The notes: generated by a model not told the origin, from the letters alone. Positions 11,975 to 23,729 are shown, counted from the first letter of the stretch. The stretch: DNA of 64,000 nucleotides from Elymus sibiricus (GCA_039707655.1 CM077665.1:84197954-84261953), one strand, 5' to 3'. Numbers and translations are program-made.

Positions 11975-14459
11975 ATGGCGGCGGGCGGCGACCTGACGGA
12001 CGAGGAGCGCAAGGCGCTTCGGGGGAGCAAGTTCGCGCCCCTCCCGGCGCCCCCGCCGTCCTCCCGCCCCAACCCGAGGTATCGCTTCGCCCCTCCACTA
12101 CCGCCTGCTGGCTCCAGATGCGCTAATGTAGCTCGCGGTCTGACGGTCCACGCGCCGCCGTGCGGTTTCGCCGTTGTAGTGGGCAGGCTGGGGCTCGACT
12201 CGATTGTGGGTGTTTGCTTAGTTCGGCTCAGTGGAAGAATTGGTCGAGCTCAAGGGCGTTCTGGCCTTCTGGGGCTGTGGATTAGGGCTTCGTAATTTTG
12301 CTCTTTGATTGCTTCATTGGAAGCGAATCAAGTGTGGTTTAAGTCTTCCGACAAGCTAATTTCGAGTAATTTCTCGCCGTTCACTTGTGAGGATTGTAGT
12401 GCTGAAGTCAGATAGTGCGTTTGCAGTGTTGCTGATTAAATTGTGAGGCTTGTAGTGCTGAATGAGAAAATTAACTCGGATTTGGATTGCGCTGCTGATT
12501 TCTGCTTGGACATGAGCCAAAGAATGACCGAGCGGACTTGCGTGATTCAAAATTTAATACCACTGGGATGCTTTAGTTTTTGTGGTTGTCATGAGTGATT
12601 GTTGATGCGTCTTATTTTGGATTAAGTAGGGGTTGTTACTTCTATGCCTACTGGTGTCAGTATAATCAGAGTTTTCTGTAACAGAAACAAAACGTTCATG
12701 CTCGATGGGTATCTCATGGAACACAAAGCAGCATTTTACTTGGTATGATATAGTCGTCAACTCATCAATCGTCATAGAGCACGGTTTTGTTTGTCTCATG
12801 CACAACTGACCAGCAGAGTTGATTCCTTGTCATGTTTGTATGGGCTTGCTAAAGATTAAAGAACATACAATTTTCATGATTTCTTTTTTTGGTTACACAT
12901 ATGACACTATCCTTAACTGCTTTCATCTGCTTTCAAATAGGATGGCCCATCCTGGAGGACCACTAACTACAAACAAGGCTGCTGCTTTAGCGAAATTCCT
13001 GGAGAGAAAACTTCAGCTACCTGATGGGTTGGACTCTCTGAATCCTGATCTTGTAAATTTGGCTGTGAAAAATGCGAAGGAAACCATAAAGGCAAGCAAG
13101 GGTACGAGTTGTCATTTCACTTATTATATATTCATATGTCCAGCCCTTGAAATGCATGTACTGCATGCGTTATATCATTATTATGAAGTTGATGCAGCAA
13201 TTTTAGCTGCCATTTGGTACTTCTAAGCGCAATATTGAACTAGGAGTATGCATAAACCTTATTTTACACCCTTTTTGTTTCCAAAGTTTGCCTGCTTAGA
13301 GTGCTTGTTACTACAACATTTACGATTTTTGCCGTAGAGCATGGCACAAAAGTTGGAAGGAGAGGATGCCATCTGTTTATGACTATGCAGTCTCTAGTTA
13401 TAGATTTAGTGAGACATGTGAAACACTTACCATTACTCTAAGATTAGAAGCTATTTTCCTGATGCTGGTTGATTTAATTGATTCGATTAATGGTAAGGCT
13501 CTGTCTGATTTTTTGGACTGGCTGTGAAGATATATTTTCGTGGTTGAGCTTTGGGACTGTTTTTCTCATTGTTGATGTTGACAACTTTACTCTTCATATA
13601 TCTTTGCACTATCAAATTCGACCTACATGACTGCATCCCATCAGAGACCTACATCCCTTCCAGAACCGACCAAATTTGACCTACATTGTCCTGCTATTGT
13701 AGGTGAGGCCTCCACTTCTGGGAGAGTAGTACGGCATGTACCATCATTTGACGATTCCTCCGAGGTTTCTAATCAAGATGATGGGGAGCAGAGAAAGGAA
13801 AAGAAGAAAAAGAAAAAGAAAAAGAGAAAAACGAAGGTAATAATATATTTTTTACCGAAACATACTTAATACGTACTACAGTATAGTGGATGCTTTGGTA
13901 TTCTGTCTGTCCTTCTAAAGGAAACTAATTGGTAGACACTAGATAACGTGATGAACTGAAACGTGTTCAACTGTTCCCATTTCTACAGGGGATTTTGGAA
14001 ACTAAAGCCTGCAGTTGTCATTGGCCAGAACTGTTTTCCCCCCAGTTGGCCAGAACCAGTTGTGATATATAATATAGGTTCTAGGCACTGTCACCTATGT
14101 TCACAGTATGGACCTGATATTTATAGTCCACAGTGTCCCCTGGCAGTGCTGTTCATTGGATGTTGCCATATGGGACAGTTCCTTTCTAACATGATAAAGC
14201 CTATGTTACTGGAATTTTACTTCAGCATCTGGCACCTGCCACCTATTTGGGATACTTTCATTCATGATACTCCCGTTTTCCTAGAACAAGACACTCCCGT
14301 TTTCCTAGAACAAGATCATATCTGTATTTTCGCTCGTCATCCATGCCTGTACTACACATAGCCCCTCCTATATTTCTGATGAACGATTTCCTCATGCAGG
14401 CTGCAAAAGATTCGAAGCTCCACAATACATCAAAGAAGAAAAAGAAGTTATCGCTATGA
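11975..14459 (+). CDS. Small lysine-rich protein of unknown function
   Basis: Four exons fit together in phase: 11975-12078, 12941-13101, 13664-13836 and 14400-14459, all with GT-AG introns. They give 498 nt and 165 aa. The protein begins MAAGGDLTDEERKALRGSKF and has a proline-rich stretch at residues about 22-36. A probably helical region follows (residues about 40-88, with AALAKFLERKLQLP and NPDLVNLAVKNAKETI), then a serine/acidic segment. It ends in two lysine tracts (about residues 132-146 and 157-162) that resemble nuclear or nucleolar localisation signals. For exon 3 the acceptor at 13662-13663 is chosen because the alternative at 13643-13644 puts a stop in frame. I do not recognise the family. 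Nuclear location is inferred from the lysine tracts only. A shorter product starting at the Met encoded at 12942 is possible. Confidence 0.75.
14269..14318 (+). repeat. Short tandem duplication in intron 3 of the small gene
   Basis: ACTCCCGTTTTCCTAGAACA occurs twice in direct succession, about 21-24 bases apart, just upstream of exon 4. It is a simple local duplication. Confidence 0.7.
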
Positions 14460-15073
14460 CTCCTGAATATCCATGGGACCATGGAGTCAAAAGAAGGCAG
14501 CCGGCAACACTTCTGCACTTCTTAGATCTCTTGGTTTCATCCGAACCTCAATCCTCACTGTAAACCTAGCAATGGCATCCTCAAGGGGATTGGGAAGTGC
14601 AATGGCGGTGTCCCTTTTCAGTTGTTATTTACTGGATATTCATATTCCTTGACTCACATGGACGGTGGATGGGAAGCGCTGGCCTTGTCTGGACCCTTCC
14701 TCGGCAGAATACCTGATCGATGTGTCTTTTCCTGGGAGGTTATGAGGACCCAGTGATTGGCATGGCCTGCTGGCCCGATGAGTCTGTCAGTGTCAGGCCT
14801 GTTGTTTCCCGAGGAGTCAACACGTCTGTCTGTATAGGTATAGCCCGCGTGCTACATTGCTAGTATACGCCTATACGGTATACTACCACCTCCAGCGTAG
14901 TATCTTCCTGCAGCCTGCATCACACTATTTTTTTTTACGGACATCAACCTGCATCAACCTGAATGAGTTCTGCTTTTTTCGTTAAGAGGGAGAATGAAAT
15001 ACAAGTACAGGGTCTCTGTACAGATCAATAACGGAGGCCAGAATGGACGCAAGCAACTAAGTATATTAATCAT
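14460..15073 (+). other. 3' flank of the small lysine-rich gene
   Basis: This holds the probable 3' untranslated region of the upstream gene and then unannotated flank. No ORF, RNA gene or repeat with recognisable ends was seen. Confidence 0.4.
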
Positions 15074-15615
15074 CCTTTGATTCATAGGGTAGGAATATCA
15101 TAGGAATATAAAACTTGCAGGAAATAAGATGACATGTATCTCAAATTTTAGGAGTAGGAATAGGAATAGGAAAAGAGATGTCCATTGGTTCACATGATAG
15201 GAATTTTCGATGGAGGATAGGAAGAATTTCTTCATAGGAATATGATTCTATTCCTGCAAGCCAAAGGATTGTAAGACCTTTGGTTCATAGCTAGGAATAT
15301 CATAAGAAGTGAGATGACAAGTATCTCAATTCTTATAAGAAAAGAGATGTCATTTGGTGCATAGGGTAGGAATTTTTTCTTTGAGTCTAGCCTAATGTTT
15401 TTTTCCTTTGAAATGTGAAGGATTGGTTTGTGTCTTGCATAGGAATAGGAATCCATTCCTACAAATCAAAGGGCTCCAAAGAAAATTTTCTTTTGAAAAT
15501 CTATCTTGTAGAATTCCTACAAAAATCCTACAAACCAAAGGGGGCCTAAATGAATTTTTGCTATAGAAATCCTATCATTTGGAATTCCTACAAAATTCCT
15601 CCGAACCAAAGAAGG
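15074..15615. mobile_element. MITE-like repeat cluster with CCTTTG/CAAAGG ends
   Basis: Two successive modules of about 195 bp each start CCTTTG(A/G)TTCATAG and end CAA(A/G)CCAAAGG or AATCAAAGG (about 15074-15267 and 15277-15472). Two further CAAACCAAAGGGG- and CGAACCAAAGAAGG-type ends follow near 15546 and 15615. The interior repeats TAGGAATAGGAAT and ATTCCTACAAA. Inverted ends and small size suggest non-autonomous DNA transposons, nested or in tandem. The superfamily was not determined. Confidence 0.5.
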
Positions 15616-15619
15616 CCTC

Positions 15620-17840
15620 TGGCAAGCGCATGCACCATCTTCGGAGAGGTCACTTTTCCCTTCAAAAGTGTGCAAGTTTTGTTCCTTCCATGGGTTCCAA
15701 GAAACATAAACAGCCATTGCGAGGATGATTCCTCGGATCGCGCCAAAGAAATTGGCTTCCTCCACCACACCCGAAAAGAAGTGCAGGTGGTAGCAACCCG
15801 AGCCGCTCTGGCATCCGAACCCATGAACCTAACCTGTATCGCGAAAGGGCAAGTGAGAAGGAAGTGGTCCGCATTCTAATAATCAAGATCATAGATGATA
15901 TCTATGATACGCTTCTCATGCGAGAAGGACGTTGGCCACATTCCAATCAATAAGATCACATAGGGTAAACTTCTCATTGTGCGGTCATCCCCTGGTTGCA
16001 GGATGATCAACACACCAATTTATGTCCTGGACTAGAAGCCACAAGTAAAACCTGAATTTGGGCTCAACTTTAATATTCTAGACTAACTTCAACAATAGCT
16101 CCTTGATGCGCGCCAAAAAACTAGAAATTATAAGCAGACGCGACAAAGTACTATCCGTTAGTTGTCAGCTCCTACCAAAGTGTGTAAGGGTCCTCCCAGA
16201 GATTGACCAACTGAATCCTATCCCAAAGGTTAATGAAATCATCCATGAGTAGTTGGGACTGAAGTCTTTGCAATCCTCTCATCGAACGATCATCATATAG
16301 CAGCACCTTGATCGTCATAATTTTTCTTCTTGTTAAGGCAAACACTCAGGATCAAGGTTGGGCCCTACCCCATCAGACAACGGTCAACCAAAATTTTCTT
16401 GGGGCCATCCCCCAACTCAATGTCAGTACAAGCAGAGAAGAGAGCCTTGTCCATGAACAGTAGTTCCCTTCCAGGGTCTTGGATCATTTTTCCCACTCAT
16501 TCCATGGCCATCATAATTGCAGAGACCTACCATATCATTCAATATATTTAATACCTAGCCCCCAACTCCTTTGGAGCACATATTCTTTTCCAGTTAACCA
16601 AGCATTTGCCACCATGTGCCTCCTCATCGATATTCCATAGAAAAATCCTTCTAATTTTATCCATCTTCTTTGCGGCCCATTCATTGGGAGAAAAAACTGT
16701 CAAAAAGAAAGTGGTTATTGAAGCAAGGGACGAGTTGATCAAGACTATCCTCCAAACATGTATAAAAGTTCCCCCCTCCATCCTCTCATCTTGTTAGCCT
16801 CTTGTCAATGATTGGTTGAACCACCAAACGGTGAGGCTTCTTGTAACTCAGAGGAAATCCCGGATATTTGCATGGGAAGGACCCAACATACCCTCCAAAA
16901 CCCTCCATAGAACCCTAGAAAAGTTGTTGCTCACATCTTATTGGATAAAAACACATTAGCTTAGATTTACTTTCGGTCCAGAAGCCTCCCCAAAACACTC
17001 CAGAATTTCCTTAACAACGTTGACCTCCAGGTTAATAGGGTTGGCAAAAAGCGCAACATCAGGAAGGTAGCGAGGAAAGAATCCCACGTTTAGTCGGAAA
17101 ATCCATGAGCTTTTGCAGTTGTTCCATGGCTAAAATCAAAAGCATCGGGGTTCCCATGCCGCAGTCCTCCCGGGTGCAAAAAAGGCCTCCCAGGGCATTC
17201 ATTATCTTGAAGATGAAGTCATCAAGAATTATGACCAAGTATTATGGAAACAAGCTCCCTGAATCTCAGCCCGAACCCAAAAGCACAACAAATGCTATCA
17301 AGAAACACCAATTAACCGAGTCAAAGGCCTCGCGATATCGAGTTTGAGGAAGATCCTCGACATCCTTGATCACGTTGTACACATATATAATTTCTCCTAG
17401 ATGTAGCGCCTCTTGATGAAAGCACTTTGGCGGTGGCGAGTTCAAGGCAATTTAATAGCCATCATTTTGCATAGATTTTTTATGCTATGCATTGAACTAA
17501 CATGCTTGAATTCTCTGGGCCACATGAGCTGTATTTTTTTCGATCACAGCGATGTTGTCTGAATCCAGAAGATTCTAGAAGTCGGCACACAAAGAGTGAG
17601 GTTGGTATCGCACGCAATAGATCCATCTTCGTTACATGCCAACAACGCTTGTAGAAAAGGCCAATGAAACCATCTGGTCCGGGGGGCCCTTTAAGAGTGC
17701 ATGGAATTCACAATAAACTTCAGCTCCTCCAAAGTGAATTCGGTCTCAAGGTGACTGAGATCCCGGCTAGGCAGATTAATTTTCTCCCAGTTGAGCCCAG
17801 TGTTGTCCGAGTAAAAGGGTCGAGAGGTCGACTAGAGGGG
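15620..17840 (-). pseudogene. LINE (non-LTR retrotransposon) ORF2 remnant
   Basis: Minus-strand translation recovers pieces of a plant LINE reverse transcriptase polyprotein in the right order. From high to low coordinate these are an N-terminal RT segment with RAPRTRWFH near 17650-17720, the RT core with PDVALFANP (where family members have an ADD-containing motif) near 17040-17100, and the segment IRRIFLWNIDEEAHGGKCLV at 16548-16781. The last is characteristic of the region following RT (zf-RVT). A terminal WNPWKEQNLHTFEG-like piece lies near 15670-15720. Many stops and frameshifts separate the pieces, so it cannot be active. No poly(A) tail or target duplication was identified. Confidence 0.8.
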
Positions 17841-18003
17841 GTGAATAGTAGACTATTTTTTTATTTAACTTCCAAATTTTAGGGGAAAATGAGATAAAGA
17901 AAGTTCTCTAGATATGTAATTTGGTGAGAACAGGCTAAATGGCAAGCAAGCTAATAATTCGGTAAGCAGGACAACAAGCAAATAAACAACCCAACTAGCA
18001 CAC
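17840..18003. other. Junction sequence, possible Copia LTR scrap
   Basis: The segment GTCGACTAGAGGGGGTGAAT near 17827 resembles the reversed terminal part of SIRE/Maximus-type Copia LTRs. The rest is AT-rich and unassigned. Confidence 0.3.
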
Positions 18004-18996
18004 CGATACATCAAATGTACTATAATTTTTTTATTGTTTAATACTATTATGTTATCATTTTTATATAGTTTTATAGCCGTTTATATTATTTTTGTAGACT
18101 AACCTATTAATTTAGTGCCCAATGTCAGTTCCTGTTTGCTCCTTGTTTTTGGTTTCATAGGAAATCAATATGTACGGAGGTCAAAATACGTCGCCGGTTA
18201 ACATGATTTTTTTGGGCAACAAAAAACACTGGACGGTTCAGGAAGCTTCGAGAGGGGCCACCAGCCAGCCACATGGACACGTGGGCTGGCAGAGCCACCT
18301 GTCCATGTGGGGCCTTTGGTTACCTCCTTGACCTGATTCCACCGTCATAAATCCATACAAATACCGAAATCATCCGTCGTACATCCAGAAGAATTTTATC
18401 ATCGCCGCAAGCCTCTATTTTGAAGAGATCCCACCTGGAGCCCCACTGGAGGGGGAATCCATTGTCGGAGGTATCTTCATCAACCTTGACGCCTCCATGA
18501 CCATGTGTGAGTAGTTCCTTCAGGACCTATGAGTCCATAGTAGTAGGTAGATGGTGCTCTCTCTCTTTTAGATCTCCAATACCATGTTCCTCTTCTTCCT
18601 TGTGTGATTGGGATCAATCCAATGTAATTTTGTGGTGTGTTTGTTGGGGCATCCTGAATTGTGAGTTTATGGTCAGATTATTCATTGAATCATACTGAAT
18701 CTTTTGAAGTTTCTTTGTTGTATAATTAAGTAGCTATGTATGCTTTCCTATCTATTTGCCTTCCCTCGCCAAGATTGATTGATAGATCTTCAAAGGGAGT
18801 GGTGCATAGTAGTGGGTTCAATCTTGTGGTGTTCTATATCCCTGTGATAGAATGGGGATAAGACACATATTTATATTTTCGACTAATGATAAAACGACGG
18901 GGTTTGATCTTATTGCTAGATTTCTTCTTTTCTACATTATGTCATCTTGCTCATTGTGTTACTTCGTTTCTTGTAAACTTAGATGCATGTTGGATA
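18004..18996 (+). mobile_element. Degraded Gypsy LTR fragment (TGATACGTC type)
   Basis: The segment is similar throughout to the LTR at 31371-32934. It begins with GATACATC in place of TGATACGTC, followed by the shared ACTAACCTATTAA and TGCCCAATG(C/T)CA blocks. The shared ATGTGTGAGTAGTTC and AATTGTG(A/G)GTTTATG blocks follow, and it ends near GATGCATG(T/C)TGGATA. The 3' third and any internal region are missing, so this is a truncated copy or solo-LTR remnant. Confidence 0.7.
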
Positions 18997-19145
18997 CCAG
19001 TTACCTTGTATTGAAGTAAATAACATAAGTATAGCTATAGATCGTGTTTCATGCAATGAAGATATTAGGTGCAGAGTGATTCCAGTTCATGGTAAGAATA
19101 TATAAATCACGCTAGTGCGACGGTAATACCGGTTACCTTGTATTG
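18989..19145 (+). repeat. Direct repeat of a 20-base block around 130 bases
   Basis: ATACC(A/G)GTTACCTTGTATTG occurs at about 18993 and 19123. It could be a local duplication at the breakpoint between two LTR fragments. Confidence 0.45.
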
Positions 19146-20222
19146 TACTCGTAATATTTGATATATGTGTTCTATAGGCTGTTCCCCCTAATGTTATGAA
19201 ATCATCCATGTGGGATTATATTTCATTATATGGTCCTGCTTCTCTGTTTCCATAGAGTGGTCGTTTCCACAATTAAGGTCCTTAAACCGGAACCAAGCAT
19301 TAAGCTTGATAGATCACCGTTATCTCATATTGTCTTTGGTCCTCATAGATATCTCCACCTGTCACGTCAGAGGTCACATATTTCCTAAACAATACGTGTT
19401 ACCTGTGTAGGTCTTGAGATCATGTTGCCTGGGCCCTTAAATTGCACAACATGCATAGAGTTCACCATAGTATGACAACATACTAGACAAATCATACTAC
19501 TATGAATGCAAATGACGACATATAGAGTAGGCACAGATTAATCTTACCACTCACCTACATCTCCCACACCCAAGGGAATTACTCACACATCATAAGAGGG
19601 TAATCAATCACAACAAAGATAAAACCCATGAAGACCATATCGATAATACCTGGAAGATCCACAATAAGATGAAATGGTAATTCAAATAGTCTTAATCTCA
19701 AACGAGATTGAGTAGAGTTACAAATTGGAATTCCTCTTACAATAGTGAAGGGGGTGATGATGATGATTGAGATGAAAGGACTAAAACTAAGATGATCTTC
19801 CAAGGTTCTTTAGATCCTCTCTTCTCCTCTTCTGGATGGTGTAGCGGTGGCTAGGGTTCTCTTCTTCCCCTGGACCCTTCATGAAAGTGGCTTGTGTAGA
19901 CACGAGGGAGCTGATGGAAGTCCATACGACCGCTCATGCGAGCGCTTGCGATCGTATGGACCGTCGTCTTCTGCTTTGCTGCGCCTGTTGACTTGGGTTT
20001 ATTCAGGAAAGTTGCCCCTCTTGGCTTGATTTGCAGCAATCCCTCAGGGTTTCTTTTCATAATTGATATTTCCTGCCAAACATTGGGAAAAATGTATTTT
20101 CTTCGATTTTGAAGGATTAGCGTTAGAAATATCCGAAGAGTAATGAAAATCCGATGAAACCAAGCAAGAATCACTACGAAAAACGTTACAAATTCTTGAG
20201 CCATAAACTCCCCCAAGCTTAG
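19145..20222 (-). mobile_element. Minus-strand Gypsy-type LTR with polypurine tract
   Basis: Read on the minus strand, 20222 to about 20205 is a polypurine-like tract (CCTAAGCTTGGGGGAGTTTA), followed by about 0.8-1 kb with LTR character. That stretch contains a leader-like GGGTCCAGGGGAAGAAGAGA, the CATCATCATCACC stretch and pyrimidine-rich blocks, and extends to about 19400 or beyond. ORFs here (for example 19851-20255 minus) are incidental. The far end and family are uncertain. Confidence 0.45.
19921..19961. repeat. Imperfect palindrome TCCATACGA...TCGTATGGA
   Basis: Nine-base outer arms TCCATACGA and TCGTATGGA flank a centre with GCTC..GAGC and GCGAGCGCTTGCG, so the strand could fold into a hairpin. 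It lies inside the minus-strand LTR. Confidence 0.6.
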
Positions 20223-20740
20223 GATTTGCTCGCCCTCGGGCAAACAAGAAATCAAGAGAGTGAAAAGGAGCTTGATAGAATGGAAAGAAGTTTTACTGGC
20301 TCGAGAGGATATATCATATCCATCTTCTCTTATCCTACAATATCATCCAAAAAAGTGTCCGCAGTTAAATAGCCACTACTAGAGGAAGGTCCTAAGGTGG
20401 TCGAAAACTTCCATGCCAGCTATGTACCCAAACCTAGCAATTCTAGATTCTCCTAGTAAACTGCAGGTTTTTGGGTGCTAAAAAAGGAAAGTTCCACGCC
20501 GGCTATGCACGGGAACCATCCGTTAATTCGTGTGAACCAAGAAGAGAAAATCGAAGCTTTTGACACGCCTGTCTAGCCAATCCAATATATATCTTTCGTA
20601 TCTCTGCTAGCGTAAATGACACATTATTTTTGCGAGGAAAGTCACCTTGCAAACAAGCACGATTCCCTATGAAAGTAAAAGGAAATTTTTTCCCGGGACA
20701 CAAGAAGAGTGCAGGATATATAAAAGAGAACTTGCGGAGG
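20223..20740. other. Retroelement internal sequence without recognisable coding
   Basis: The stretch follows the polypurine tract of the minus-strand LTR, so it should be 3' internal sequence of that element. Two similar blocks, TTCCATGCCAGCTATG near 20410 and TTCCACGCCGGCTATGCACG near 20491, suggest a duplication. No domain was recognised. Confidence 0.35.
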
Positions 20741-20744
20741 GCGA

Positions 20745-21140
20745 GACAAGTTCAGTCATGATTGCAGAATGTGAGGACTATTTAGTCATTGAAGATGAAG
20801 AGTGTTATAGTGCGTGATGATGCTTTGACTTGGGTTGTGGACTCAGGTGCGTCCTTCCACATCACACAAGGAGTTTTTCGAATCCTAGACCTGTGGCATC
20901 AATGGCTCTGTGAGGATGGGAAAGAGTAGAACGTCAACAATTGTGGGCAAGCCACCTTCACAAATGGTGCGAAACAAACACAAAAAAGGTTGGTGCTCGA
21001 TGACGTGAGACATTCAATTCAAAAAATCTCTTGTCAGTAGTGGGCAAGCTTTATGATATTGGCCATGGTAGTTATTTTGGTGAAGGAAAATGGAAGCGAA
21101 GCACTTCTTTGATTGTGGCTCGAGGAAGAATTGCTTATAG
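20745..21140 (+). pseudogene. Copia protease fragment
   Basis: Plus-strand translation from about 20829 gives TWVVDSGASFHIT, the aspartic protease motif (D-S-G-A) of Copia elements. After a frame break it gives GSVRMGKSRTSTIVGKATF and RLVLDDVRHSIQ, then a segment around GHGSYFGEGKWK, which is the normal order after protease. Several frame changes are needed over 300 bases, so it is non-functional. It is not joined to other Copia domains. Confidence 0.7.
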
Positions 21141-21144
21141 AAAG

Positions 21145-21640
21145 ATGTAATAGAAATACGAATACGAATGTAATCAAATTATCGACTCCGGGTTCGCCAT
21201 TCCTTAATCATTCCTTAAGCTTAAATAGTCGACATTCCTTTCGCACCTGACTCGTTCATCCCCTTCCATTCCTGCTCTATAGTAGGGGTTATGTCCCCCT
21301 TTCCTAGTGAGAGCAATATGCAATGCTGCTACGAATAGAGATAGTTCCCTATCCACTGCAAAACGGTACTCTGCTTCAACCACACGGTATGGCTGCCTTA
21401 TTTCAAACCAAGCTGTAGACCGAGTAGGAAACAACTAAAGGTTTCGGTCCAAAGGTAAGAAGATCCATTGGTTGGAAATCCGTATCAATTGTTACTGGTT
21501 CTCCCATTCTTGGTACTGTGTCATGTGACTCTAAAGCCCCAACTAGGCTAGATCGAGATCTTGGTCCTTGCTAGGCTTACTCGCGTAAATAACCCCCATG
21601 TCTTAGGTGTTCTCGGGGGTAAGCAAGTCAGTACAATCGG
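21145..21640. other. Unassigned unique sequence, possibly organelle-derived
   Basis: Unlike its AT-rich, repetitive neighbours, this stretch has balanced composition and carries a minus-strand ORF (21204-21434, 76 aa; contains FAVDRELSLFVAALHIALTR). It could be an inserted piece of mitochondrial or plastid DNA, but I cannot match it to a specific organelle gene. The ORF may also be chance. Confidence 0.25.
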
Positions 21641-22589
21641 TTGCACAACCGTCCAGTCCATATCATAATTGTCATAATCAATCATATTAGAGACCCTTCG
21701 ACCAAACTGTGTGCGATGCATGAATCACAAACGGTATAGTTCTAGATCCACCGCTAATAAAACAAACTGTGTGCAATGGCTAGTCCCATCAAGCACTATT
21801 CAGATAAGACTCGCGTGTGTGATATGTGGCATACAGTTGGTCCTCATGAACTGTTTGCGATTAGCTAAATTAACAAAAACAGCTGTATAGATCCAAATGT
21901 GTGCGATAGGTGACATACAGTTCATTCTGATAAACTGTTTGTGATGATCCAACAAAACACAAACGATTGGGCTTACTAAGATGTGTGTAATACTTGGCAA
22001 ATATGTGTGTAATCAGAATTGTGTGAGAAGACCGATAATAACACATACGATTCCTCCTAATAAGCTGTGTGTGTTGTGGGCAAACGGTTGCTGGTAAATA
22101 ATTATTAGCGATTGATGGAAACATCACCGACGTGTTCCTTAGTTTAATCGTATGAGATGTGATTTGCTCTGTCTGCACAACATCTAAGCTCTGCATCGTG
22201 GCACACATAACTGCATGGTGGCTCTGTGCGGAGGGACACTAGCAACGCGCACGGATGGACGCCGGCAGAGCACGCCGCGGCCGCCTCAACTGCGAGCGAC
22301 CACATTCATAGATCAGTTGAACACGCAGGGACTGGCCGTATACAAGCCGGCCAGCGGTTGCGAGCAGCCGCCACAAATGTTTTTTTATTATTAATTGTTT
22401 ATGTACTCATAATTTCTTCCTCCTTTTTCCCATCTTGTCACCGCTTTGCCGCCCGAGGATTCCAGAGCACGCTTCGGCACCGCACAAGCGTTTCGTTCCC
22501 ATGCGCAACCGCACAGGTTCCCAGGCACAACTGTGCTAGCTTCCCGTCCGGCTCGGTGAAATCCCCTAAAACCCCAATGCTTGCCGGCC

Positions 22590-22968
22590 TGCTATATAAA
22601 CCCTCACGACCGGCGACTTCACATCACTTTCATCCCCTCCCCCCCGTAGTTTATCTAGTTTGCTTCTCCACCAATCGCTAATGGCACTGACCCGTCGTCG
22701 TTGCTCAGCCACTCCGCCAGAGGACAACTCCACCTGGGAGGCTTCACCCCGTGGGCACGACAGTCCTCTGAAGCGAGTAGTGCACGTGGCATCCCTGGTG
22801 GATGTGCGTACGCCACCCACCACACGCTCTGCCACCACTGCCCGAAGGCAGCTGCTGCCGGCGTCCGTCGTGGCCGCCATCCCATCGACGTGCCACCCTA
22901 GCGGCAACCGCCTTTGCCTCCACCATACCGTCGTCCGCCTTGGTCGCGACCCCACCGTCAGGCACTGA
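22590..22968 (+). CDS. Gene-like ORF of unknown function in transposon-like region
   Basis: A TATA-like CTATATAAAC at about 22591-22600 lies some 80 bp upstream of an ATG at 22681, which opens an ORF ending at 22968 (about 95 aa, MALTRRRCSATPPEDNS...). Overlapping ORFs in two other frames are of similar length because the region is GC-rich (22560-23290). No domain was recognised. The spacing of TATA box, C-rich leader and ATG looks gene-like, but codon choice does not clearly favour this frame. It may be a captured host gene fragment or a false ORF. Confidence 0.3.
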
Positions 22969-23609
22969 GGCCATCACTGCTCCGCCACCGCAGCCTGAAT
23001 GCGGGAGGTGGAGGCCGCCAAAGGCCCGCCGCCCATCTTTTGTGTCAGAGACCTTGCGTGCTACATCTGCTTCCTAGAGAAGGAAGTGAAGCGCTAGGTC
23101 GCACACGCAAAGAAGCTCACGGACGCTGTGGCCACAGGAGAAGCCGCAGCAGCGGCACCAGAATGCGAAGATCTATGCCGAGTCCCGCCACTTTGAGCAG
23201 GCGTGTTTGGAGCGGCGGAGGGCAGCAGTGCCAGGCAACGAATTCGACTCGACCAGCTCGTCGGTAGCCTCCTCCTCCTCCGCCTCTTACTGAGCAATCT
23301 CGGCAGAGGTGAGGCAGCTGGAAATAGTACAAAGCCCCTCCGTAGTAGTATTTAGAGGTTATTTTGTTCACTTCATCTAACTATAGATAAGTTTGAATTG
23401 TACCACGTACTTTAAATTAGCTAGTATATATAGTTGAACTAGCTATTTCAGTACGTGGTTGACAACAATTGGGGAAAAGTTTGTTCGATTCAGCTGTTGA
23501 GTTGAACTGTTTTGTATAAAGAACGTCTGCTTAATCTATGAATGAAATCTATGTTTACTGAATTTCAGTTGCAAAATTACACCGTATTAGTGATTTATTC
23601 CTGTAAAAT

Positions 23610-23729
23610 TTGACAAATGTCAGTGTTACAATGTTGACCAATGCCAATGTTACTAGATTGACAATTGCCAATGTTTCCAATTTGACAAATGGCAATTTAT
23701 CCAATATGACAGATGCAAATCTTACCAAA
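23610..23729. repeat. 24-bp tandem repeat, five units
   Basis: Units starting TTGACAAATG or ATGACAGATG begin at 23610, 23634, 23658, 23682 and 23706, exactly 24 bases apart. The consensus begins TTGACAAATGCCAATGTTAC. The period is a multiple of three, so the minus strand reads as an uninterrupted eight-residue repeat (LAIVNLVT-like) within an ORF at 23555-23956. Confidence 0.85.

Noticed and set aside
13627..13663. Upstream extension of exon 3 of the small gene (acceptor AG at 13643-13644)
   Set aside because: Joining exon 2 to this acceptor puts a stop in frame within a few codons. The acceptor at 13662-13663 keeps phase to the end.
21750..22208. Minus-strand ORFs of 66 and 112 aa rich in THT/THI segments
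   Set aside because: They arise from the repeated TGTGTG-type motifs of the transposon-like region. No protein family was recognised.
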